Shown here one piece after another: positions 1 to 4,378 of a stretch of DNA of 5,573 nt (its first letter is position 1; every line of letters starts with the position of its first letter). The DNA is from Acidobacteriota bacterium (GTDB taxonomy: Bacteria; Acidobacteriota; Polarisedimenticolia; Gp22-AA2), in contig JACOUZ010000168.1 of assembly GCA_016177515.1 (NCBI GenBank), positions 1 through 5,573 on the forward strand, given 5' to 3'. The position numbers and the translations under genes were made by a program. A model generated the notes under the pieces. The model worked only from the letters and a program-made list of their open reading frames with translations. It ran no database searches and was not told where the DNA came from.

Positions 1-335
1 CCGACTACATCGGGGCCGGGCCGGTGTTCGCCACCCTGAGCAAGCCGGACGCCGGCGAGCCCCTGGGACTCGAACGCCTTGGGGAGATCGCGGCCGCCGT
101 CGGCATCCCCGTCGTCGCCATCGGTGGCATCACTCTCGAGAACGTGGCGCAGGTCTTTGCCGCCGGCGCCTGTGGCGCCGCCGTCCTGTCGGCCGTGGTC
201 TCGGCCGACGACATGGGCGCGGCGGCGCGGGCCCTCAAGCGGCGGATCGCCGGGGCAATCGGGCCGGCGCGGCCCGCGGGAGGGGATACAGGATTGGCGG
301 GGAGCGCCACCGGCCCGGGCGGCGTCCGCCGGTGA
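1..335 (+). CDS. thiE: Thiamine-phosphate synthase, C-terminal part (5' end outside window)
   Basis: ThiE joins HMP-diphosphate to thiazole phosphate (HET-P/cTHz-P) to give thiamine phosphate in the cytosol; the fold is a TIM barrel. Only the last 110 residues are visible, read in the frame whose first full codon is at position 3. The fragment opens with DYIGAGPVFAT followed by SKPDA, matching the family's G-P-x-F-x-T-x-(T/S)-K phosphate-loop region. It continues with PVVAIGGI and GAAVLSAV, the two late-barrel glycine-rich strands that hold the product phosphate. TenI-type thiazole tautomerases share the fold, but the GPVFAT...KPDA form favours ThiE. After the expected end of the barrel (ALKRRI) there is a Gly/Ala/Pro/Arg-rich tail of roughly 28 residues that looks non-structural. 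The stop is TGA at 333-335. thiD follows 87 bp downstream on the same strand, supporting a thiamine operon. Family assignment is firm; the N-terminal half, the start and any upstream TPP riboswitch cannot be seen. Confidence 0.9.
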   Translation, partial: DYIGAGPVFATLSKPDAGEPLGLERLGEIAAAVGIPVVAIGGITLENVAQVFAAGACGAAVLSAVVSADDMGAAARALKRRIAGAIGPARPAGGDTGLAGSATGPGGVRR

Positions 336-343
336 CCGCCGGG

Positions 344-372
344 TTGCCCGCGAAACGGGCGGTCTATATGTT
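344..372 (+). promoter_or_regulatory. Weak candidate promoter between thiE and thiD
   Basis: TTGCCC (344-349) is followed 17 bp later by TATGTT (367-372), with an overlapping TATATG at 365-370. This is the only AT-rich stretch in the 87-bp gap and could give thiD its own transcript. A short dyad, GCCCG-N5-CGGGC (346-360), overlaps it. The match to a sigma70 promoter is modest, and thiD may simply be cotranscribed with thiE. Confidence 0.2.
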
Positions 373-378
373 GCCACC

Positions 379-395
379 GGGGCCGGGCCGGCCCC
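379..395 (+). repeat. GC-only inverted repeat upstream of thiD
   Basis: GGGGCCGG (379-386) and CCGGCCCC (388-395) are perfect complements around a single base. The dyad can be extended by CC/GG (377-378 with 397-398) if C396 is bulged. In RNA this would form a very stable hairpin ending about 28 nt before the thiD ATG. There is no following T-run, so it is not a standard intrinsic terminator. It could stabilise or process the thiE-thiD mRNA, or be a by-product of base composition. Confidence 0.4.
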
Positions 396-422
396 CGGGG
401 GAAATGAGAACGGGGTGATCGA

Positions 423-1214
423 ATGAAGCGCGCCTTGGCCATCGCGGGATCGGATTCAGGGGGCGGGGCCGGCATCCAGGCCGACCTCAAGACGTTCGGC
501 GCCCTCGGCGTCTACGGCACCTCGGCGATCACCGCCGTCACGGCGCAGAACACGGTGGCGGTCACGCGCATCCAGGAGATCGATCCCACGGTCGTGGCCG
601 CGCAGATCGAAGCCGTCATCGAGGACATCGGTTTCGACGCCGCGAAGACCGGCATGCTGGCGTCGACGGGCATCGTGGAGGCGGTCGCCTTCATTCTAAC
701 GCGGGAGCGCGCGCGCAACCTGGTCGTCGATCCGGTGATGGTGTCCAAGACCAACGCCCGTCTGCTCAAGCCGGATGCGATCGCGGCGCTCAAGGCGCGC
801 CTCCTGCCGCTCGCCGAAATTGTCACCCCGAACATCCCCGAGGCGGAGGTCCTCTCGGGACACAAGATCGCGGACGCCGAGTCGATGCGCGAGGCGGCGC
901 GCCGGATCCGCGATCTCGGCCCCAGGCGCGTCGTCATCAAGGGGGGCCACAGCGAAGGCCCCTACGTCGTGGACCTGTACTTCGACGGGGAGAAATTCGA
1001 GGAGCTGAAGGCGGAGCGCGCCCTGACGAAGGCCACCCACGGCACCGGCTGCACCTTCTCGGCCGCCATCGCCGCCTACCTGGCGCACGGCCTCCCGCCG
1101 CTCGAGGCCGTCGCCCGCGCCAAGGAGTTCCTGACCGCCGCCCTTCTGGCCGCCCCCGGCATCGGCAAGGGGATCGGCCCGGTCAACCACTTCCACGCCT
1201 TCCACAAGGCGTGA
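423..1214 (+). CDS. thiD: Hydroxymethylpyrimidine/phosphomethylpyrimidine kinase
   Basis: ThiD phosphorylates HMP to HMP-P and then to HMP-diphosphate, the pyrimidine substrate of ThiE, using ATP in the cytosol. The 263-residue product has the usual family length and a ribokinase-like fold. The N-terminal signature AIAGSDSGGGAGIQADLKTF lies at about residues 6-25 and contributes to the pyrimidine site. GVYGTSAITAVTAQNT (29-44) and VVDPVMVSK (101-109) are typical family blocks, as is TPNIPEAE (135-142). VVIKGGH precedes the anion-hole/catalytic motif HGTGC (206-210), where C210 corresponds to the catalytic cysteine of characterised ThiD enzymes. The C-terminal G-P-V-N-H-F is also typical. The ATG at 423 gives the canonical MKRALAIAGSDS start and has a GGGGTG purine run 5 nt upstream. 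It follows the thiE fragment by 87 bp on the same strand. No ThiE fusion is present. Nothing is missing or truncated. Confidence 0.97.
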   Translation: MKRALAIAGSDSGGGAGIQADLKTFGALGVYGTSAITAVTAQNTVAVTRIQEIDPTVVAAQIEAVIEDIGFDAAKTGMLASTGIVEAVAFILTRERARNLVVDPVMVSKTNARLLKPDAIAALKARLLPLAEIVTPNIPEAEVLSGHKIADAESMREAARRIRDLGPRRVVIKGGHSEGPYVVDLYFDGEKFEELKAERALTKATHGTGCTFSAAIAAYLAHGLPPLEAVARAKEFLTAALLAAPGIGKGIGPVNHFHAFHKA

Positions 1215-1238
1215 GCCGCGGCCGACCGGGCCCGCCTT

Positions 1239-1691
1239 CTACTTCACCGCGAAGACGCTGAGCGACACTTCGACCGGCTGGTCCGAGTGGTTCGCGATCC
1301 CCACCGTGAGGCGCGGCCCCATGACCATCATGCTGGCGCTCCTGCGCGCCGTCCTGCCGCCGCCGAACGCCAGGACGAGCGGGTTGAGGACCGGCACGGC
1401 CGGCGGACCGAAGACAGTCGTCACGTCCACCCGGCCGTTGTTGGGGGCCGAGTCGGCCGCGGCCAGGAAGCCGAGGCGCGAGAAGGCGCCGACGTCCAGG
1501 TCGCGATCAAGCCGCTCGCGCGGCGCCAGCGTCACCCTGTCGAACAGCGGCGCGAAGCGCGTGTTGCCGACGATCACGACCGGCGCAGGCGCCGGGTCGG
1601 CGGATTGGGCGCGCGCGGCGGCCGCGAGCGCGGCCGCGGCCGCTGTGACCAGCAGCACGGCGACGATGGATCGTCTGATGGTTCCTTTCAT
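1239..1691 (-). CDS. Small exported protein of unknown function
   Basis: I do not recognise this 150-residue protein. It begins MKGTIRRS and has a classical Sec signal peptide: positive n-region (K2, R6, R7), a Val/Leu/Ala core at about 9-25, and an ARA cleavage site after residue 28, leaving QSADPAPAP as the mature N-terminus. The mature part, about 122 residues, has no cysteine. It has alternating hydrophobic stretches suggestive of beta strands, e.g. VVIVGNTRFAP, VDVTTVFGPPAVPVLNPLVLAFGG and a terminal LTVGIANHSDQPVEVSLSVFAVK-like pair of strands (written here in overlapping parts). That is reminiscent of a small beta-sandwich, but this is inference. The ATG at 1691 is supported by AAGGGAG (1699-1705 on this strand) 7 nt upstream. 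Its stop lies 24 bp from the thiD stop (convergent), and it is divergent from dinB. The periplasm or cell exterior is the likely location. Reality as a gene is likely from the signal peptide plus ribosome site; the function is unknown. Confidence 0.8.
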   Translation of the reverse strand: MKGTIRRSIVAVLLVTAAAAALAAAARAQSADPAPAPVVIVGNTRFAPLFDRVTLAPRERLDRDLDVGAFSRLGFLAAADSAPNNGRVDVTTVFGPPAVPVLNPLVLAFGGGRTARRSASMMVMGPRLTVGIANHSDQPVEVSLSVFAVK

Positions 1692-1824
1692 GGATGTTCT
1701 CCCTTGGAAGTGGCGCCCCCGGATAAGCGCACTTCCTGAGACTCCCGAATCCGCTTGAGGGTTTAGTCGGCGGCACGTTCGCTCGGTGGGTTGCGACAGT
1801 TGTGCCCCGATCGCAGCAGGCGGG

Positions 1825-1833
1825 TGGCATAAT
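1825..1833 (+). promoter_or_regulatory. Candidate extended -10 promoter of dinB
   Basis: TGGCATAAT (1825-1833) fits an extended -10 element (TG-N-CATAAT, 5 of 6 to TATAAT) and stands out in otherwise GC-rich DNA. The start point would be near 1840, leaving a leader of about 38 nt before the GTG at 1878. No good -35 is seen at 16-18 bp spacing (CCCCGA at 17 bp), as is common for extended -10 promoters. A partial dyad TGCGA-N14-TCGCA (1792-1815) lies just upstream. Confidence 0.4.
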
Positions 1834-1877
1834 CTCCCCGCCGAAACCAAGTCGCGAGGGAACCACGGAGGCCCGGC

Positions 1878-3101
1878 GTGGAGCACGCGAGCGTCATCCT
1901 GCACGTCGACATGGACGCGTTCTACGCGGCAGTGGAGGTGCGCGAGAACCCTGCGCTCGCCGGGAAGCCTTTGATCATCGGGCACAAGGGACGGCGCGGC
2001 GTCGTGTCGACCTGCTCCTACGAGGCCAGGTCGTTCGGCGTGCGCTCGGCCATGCCCTCGCTCGTGGCGATGCGCCTGTGCCCGCAGGCGATCTGGCTGC
2101 CGGGGAGGATGGGACTGTACATCGAGGTGTCGCGCCGGATCAGGCGCCTCTTCGACGACTTCACCCCGGTGGTCGAGCCGCTGTCGATCGACGAGGCGTT
2201 CCTCGATCTGACCGGCGTCGTGGCCGATCTGCGGGGAGGCGCCGAGGAGGCGCGGCGTTTGAAAGACAGGATCCATGCCGAGCAGCGGCTGACCGCCTCG
2301 GTCGGCGTCGCGCCGACGAAGTTCCTGGCCAAGGTGGCGTCCGATCTGGAGAAGCCGGACGGCCTCGTCGTCTTCCCCCTGGAAGAGGTCCCGAAGCGGC
2401 TGTGGCCGTTGCCGGTCGAGCGGCTGTGGGGCGTCGGGCCGAAGTCGGCGGCGCGGCTCCACGCCCTCGGCATCCGCGTCATCGCCGACCTGGCGGACGC
2501 GGGGGAGGAACGGATCGCCGCCGCGCTTGGCGCGGGCGCGGCGCAGCACCTCCTGGCGCTGGCGCGGGGCGAGGATCCGCGCGCGGTCGTCCCCGAGCGC
2601 GAATCCCGATCGATCTCGGAGGAGCGCACCTTCGCCGTCGACCTGCGCGCGTGCGACCGGATCGAGGCGGAGCTTCTGGCGCGCTCCGACGGCGTGGCGC
2701 GCGATCTGCGGCGCGAAGGCCTGGCGGCGCGCACCGTGCACATCAAGGTGCGCACGGGCGACTTCACGACCTGGACCCGCGCCCTGACCCTGCCGGCGCC
2801 GGCCTTCCTGGCGGAGGAGATCTACACCGCGGCCAGGGAGCTGTTCAGGACGCGCATCCGCCTAGGCGGCAAGGGCGTGCGGCTGCTCGGCGTCGGCGCC
2901 ACCAACCTCGTGCCGCGCCGCGCCGGCCAGCTCGGCCTGTTTCCGGACGCCGCCCTCGAGCGCTCGGCCCGCGTCGCCCGCGCCGCCGACATTCTGGGCG
3001 AGAAGTACGGGGAGGACGTCGTCACCCGGGCCCGGCTTCTGAAGGCGCCGGCGAAGAAGAGCGCGCGGCCCCGCGTCGACAGGCGCAGCCCTTCGCGGTA
3101 G
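1878..3101 (+). CDS. dinB: DNA polymerase IV (Y-family translesion polymerase)
   Basis: Pol IV copies past damaged or misaligned template bases at low fidelity. The 407-residue product is slightly longer than the usual 350-400. The palm/fingers carry DMDAFYAAVE with metal ligand D11 and the steric-gate aromatic Y16. Next come the nucleotide-binding SYEARSFGV (Y48, R51) and SIDEAFLDLT with catalytic D105 and E106. K152 and K159 (in EKPDG) match conserved lysines, so the catalytic set looks intact. The thumb helix-hairpin-helix is RLWGVGPKSAARL (from about 182), and the little finger includes SISEERTF. QLGLF at 351-355 is a near-perfect beta-clamp-binding motif. Unlike in many Pol IV proteins it is followed by about 50 residues ending in a Lys/Arg-rich tail. 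The GTG start is chosen because GGAGG (1867-1871) sits 6 nt upstream and the next residues lead directly into the first motif. The gene is flanked by an exported-protein gene (divergent) and minus-strand genes (convergent), so it appears monocistronic. No imuA/imuB-type partner is nearby. Confidence 0.97.
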   Translation: MEHASVILHVDMDAFYAAVEVRENPALAGKPLIIGHKGRRGVVSTCSYEARSFGVRSAMPSLVAMRLCPQAIWLPGRMGLYIEVSRRIRRLFDDFTPVVEPLSIDEAFLDLTGVVADLRGGAEEARRLKDRIHAEQRLTASVGVAPTKFLAKVASDLEKPDGLVVFPLEEVPKRLWPLPVERLWGVGPKSAARLHALGIRVIADLADAGEERIAAALGAGAAQHLLALARGEDPRAVVPERESRSISEERTFAVDLRACDRIEAELLARSDGVARDLRREGLAARTVHIKVRTGDFTTWTRALTLPAPAFLAEEIYTAARELFRTRIRLGGKGVRLLGVGATNLVPRRAGQLGLFPDAALERSARVARAADILGEKYGEDVVTRARLLKAPAKKSARPRVDRRSPSR

Positions 3102-3116
3102 GTTTCCGGTCATCGC

Positions 3117-3272
3117 TCAGCGGGCCACGCGAAAGGACGAGACGCCCTCGGCGGTGGCGCCGTTGCGGTTGTCGGTGACCTGGACGCGCACGCGGACGGG
3201 GCCCTCGCGGCCGGCGGGGTCAGGGGCGTCCAGGTCCTTCGCCTGCTCCGCGGCATGAAGCCGGGATGCCAT
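3117..3272 (-). CDS. Orphan 51-codon ORF, small protein or tail of a decayed gene
   Basis: On the minus strand ATG at 3272 opens 51 codons ending with TGA at 3117-3119. The peptide starts MASRLHAAEQAKDLDAPD and ends with GPVRVRVQVTDNRNGATAEG and then VSSFRVAR. From about residue 7 onward nearly all codons end in G or C while second positions are much less GC-rich, the profile of true coding DNA in this genome. The last ~27 residues read like two or three terminal beta strands of an immunoglobulin-like or similar extracellular domain (V-x-V-x-V-T-D-x-x-x-G-A-T-A). There is no convincing ribosome site before the ATG and no signal peptide. The frame stays open only to 3302, with a stop at 3303-3305. 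It lies 45 bp downstream of the 304-residue gene, in the same frame but separated by two stops, and 15 bp from the dinB stop. A surviving 3' end of a larger deleted gene is as likely as a genuine small gene. Confidence 0.45.
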   Translation of the reverse strand: MASRLHAAEQAKDLDAPDPAGREGPVRVRVQVTDNRNGATAEGVSSFRVAR

Positions 3273-3317
3273 CGTCGTGCCGGCATAGTACCGCCGGGGG
3301 CGTCACGGCCATGCCGC

Positions 3318-4232
3318 TCAGCGATCCCGGCGGCGGTACGGATCCGGGGCGAAGGCCGGCTCCTGAAACCCCCGCGCCCTCTCCCGCCGCGACAGCGAGT
3401 CGCAGCACCGGTCGTCGGCCGGCAGGACCCCCAGGCGGACGAGACTGTCGCGGTACTCGTAGCGCAGCTCGAGGACAGCGGTCGGTGAGTCCTCGGAGTC
3501 GAAGAAGACTTCACGGACCGGGTGGCTGGTCACCTGTCCGATGCCGGTCGCGGCGAGATCGTCGGACTTCTTCGACAGGTCATCGGGGTGCCTCGGCAGG
3601 ATGGAGCCCTGCGCCTCCGCGCCCCCCGCCTGTCCCATGGGGGCCTGCGGTGTCATGGGGGCCGGACCGCTGTTCGATTCATCCCCCTGCGCCCTGCTGT
3701 CCTCGCGCCGGGGGGCCGGCGCGCCATAGCGCGGCCCGCTGTAGCTGGAGATCGGCTGCCGCCTCTCGCGGAACACGGCCGCGGCCACGAGGCCGAGGTT
3801 CTGCGTCCGCCCCAGCCAGTTTCCGTAGGACTTCTCCTCGGTCGTGAAGTAGAACCGCCGGGCCGTCGCCGAAGACGTCTGCCAGCCGTCGAGGGTGATC
3901 GTCTCGTACGGGCCGAGGACCCACTTCCTCGCCTCGCCGGCCATGGTCGTCCGGGCGTCGATCGAGTTGAGGCCGTCCACCGAGAGGGCGATCGCGATCC
4001 GCTCGGCGGTCCGGTTGCGCAGCCTCACGGAGTACTCGCGGTTCTTCAGGGCCTCGATGTAGCTCGTTCCCCGGGCGGCATGCTCGTAGACGGGCGTGCC
4101 GCCGATGAGGACCTCCATCGAGTATCCCCCGCGCTCGAGGGCAAGCGCGTCGCCTGTGGGAACGAGCGCCCCGGCCAGGAGCAGGGCGGGGACAATGAGC
4201 CATTGCAGGACCTTGTGAAAGAAACGGGTCAT
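3318..4232 (-). CDS. Exported two-part protein of unknown function
   Basis: The product is 304 residues. A signal peptide spans about 1-31 (MTRFFHK, a hydrophobic core WLIVPALLLAGALV, then ALA before L32), so it is secreted or periplasmic. Residues 37-158 form one compact, conserved-looking block: YSMEVLIGG, YIEALKNREYSVRLRN, IALSVDGLNSIDART, ARKWVLGPYETITLDGWQTS, RRFYFTTEEKSYGNWLG. Alternating strands and the D-G-W-Q turn suggest a beta-sandwich-like domain. A Pro/Gly/Ala/Gln-rich linker (about 162-215) leads to a second short block at 229-271 with VREVFFDSE and AVLELRYEYRDSLVRLGVLP. A charged tail with C276-C277 follows. I do not know a named family with an assigned function, though the two-block arrangement looks like a recurring conserved hypothetical. 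The start at 4232 is chosen over upstream in-frame codons because GGAGGT (4241-4246) lies 8 nt before it and it begins the signal peptide. It is divergent from the dehydrogenase gene. Confidence 0.88.
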   Translation of the reverse strand: MTRFFHKVLQWLIVPALLLAGALVPTGDALALERGGYSMEVLIGGTPVYEHAARGTSYIEALKNREYSVRLRNRTAERIAIALSVDGLNSIDARTTMAGEARKWVLGPYETITLDGWQTSSATARRFYFTTEEKSYGNWLGRTQNLGLVAAAVFRERRQPISSYSGPRYGAPAPRREDSRAQGDESNSGPAPMTPQAPMGQAGGAEAQGSILPRHPDDLSKKSDDLAATGIGQVTSHPVREVFFDSEDSPTAVLELRYEYRDSLVRLGVLPADDRCCDSLSRRERARGFQEPAFAPDPYRRRDR

Positions 4233-4285
4233 GGTCGTCCACCTCCATAGGGACCCGATTCCCGGGCCCGGAGAGTTGGACAATG

Positions 4286-4312
4286 CCGGTCCTTTAAAGT
4301 TCCCCGGACCGG
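4286..4312. promoter_or_regulatory. Inverted repeat enclosing TTTAAA, possible operator/promoter
   Basis: CCGGTCC (4286-4292) and GGACCGG (4306-4312) are a perfect 7-bp inverted repeat 13 bp apart. The spacer contains TTTAAA (4293-4298), one of the few AT-only hexamers in the region. TTTAAA could be the -10 of the minus-strand 304-residue gene, with TTTGGG (4318-4323 on the minus strand) as a poor -35 at 19 bp. Transcription would then start near 4286, giving a leader of about 54 nt. The arrangement would suit a dimeric repressor, but no regulator gene is present to support this. Confidence 0.35.
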
Positions 4313-4343
4313 GCCCTCCCAAAGCCGTGTCCTACCAAACTTG

Positions 4344-4372
4344 TTGTCGCCCGGGCGGATCGCCCGTATAGT
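4344..4372 (+). promoter_or_regulatory. Sigma70-type promoter of the dehydrogenase gene
   Basis: TTGTCG (4344-4349) and TATAGT (4367-4372) are separated by exactly 17 bp and match the -35/-10 consensus at 4 and 5 of 6 bases. The expected start point, about 7 bp after the -10, falls at or beside the ATG at 4379. This implies a leaderless or nearly leaderless transcript, in keeping with the lack of any Shine-Dalgarno sequence there. Confidence 0.55.
4348..4366. repeat. Palindrome with third half-site inside the promoter spacer
   Basis: CGCCCGGGCG (4348-4357) is a perfect 10-bp palindrome. A further CGCCCG at 4361-4366 forms a second dyad with CGGGCG (4352-4357) around GAT. TCGCCCG is also directly repeated at 4347-4353 and 4360-4366. 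The whole array lies between the putative -35 and -10, where bound protein would block or remodel the promoter. GC-rich DNA produces such palindromes by chance, so the operator role is inference. Confidence 0.4.
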
Positions 4373-4378
4373 CCATCC

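Noticed and set aside
79..426. A plus-strand frame overlapping thiE whose stop overlaps the thiD ATG (ATGA)
   Set aside because: The overlap looks like translational coupling, but the peptide is Pro/Ser/Arg-rich and lies out of frame within genuine thiE sequence.
1215..1238. Bidirectional terminator between thiD and the convergent small gene
   Set aside because: There is only a short palindrome GCCGCGGC (1215-1222) with no stem-loop plus T-run on either strand.
1771..1815. Possible LexA/SOS box upstream of dinB (GTTC at 1777-1780 with a GTTG 9 bp further on)
   Set aside because: Spacing and bases fit neither the E. coli CTG-N10-CAG, the Gram-positive GAAC-N4-GTTC nor the GTTC-N7-GTTC pattern.
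1239..2741. A 500-codon minus-strand open frame running through dinB into the small exported gene
   Set aside because: The part beyond 1691 is antisense to dinB and Arg/Gln/His-rich. Only the last 150 codons have a signal peptide and ribosome site. GC-rich genes commonly leave such antisense frames open.
1802..3178. A 458-codon plus-strand frame overlapping dinB
   Set aside because: It is dinB shifted by one base, with Arg/Gly/Ala-rich nonsense. dinB in its own frame has every catalytic motif.
3110..3514. A 134-codon minus-strand frame across the end of the 304-residue gene
   Set aside because: The composition is Arg/Ser/Pro/Thr-rich and out of frame with both the 304-residue gene and the better coding-profile 51-codon ORF.
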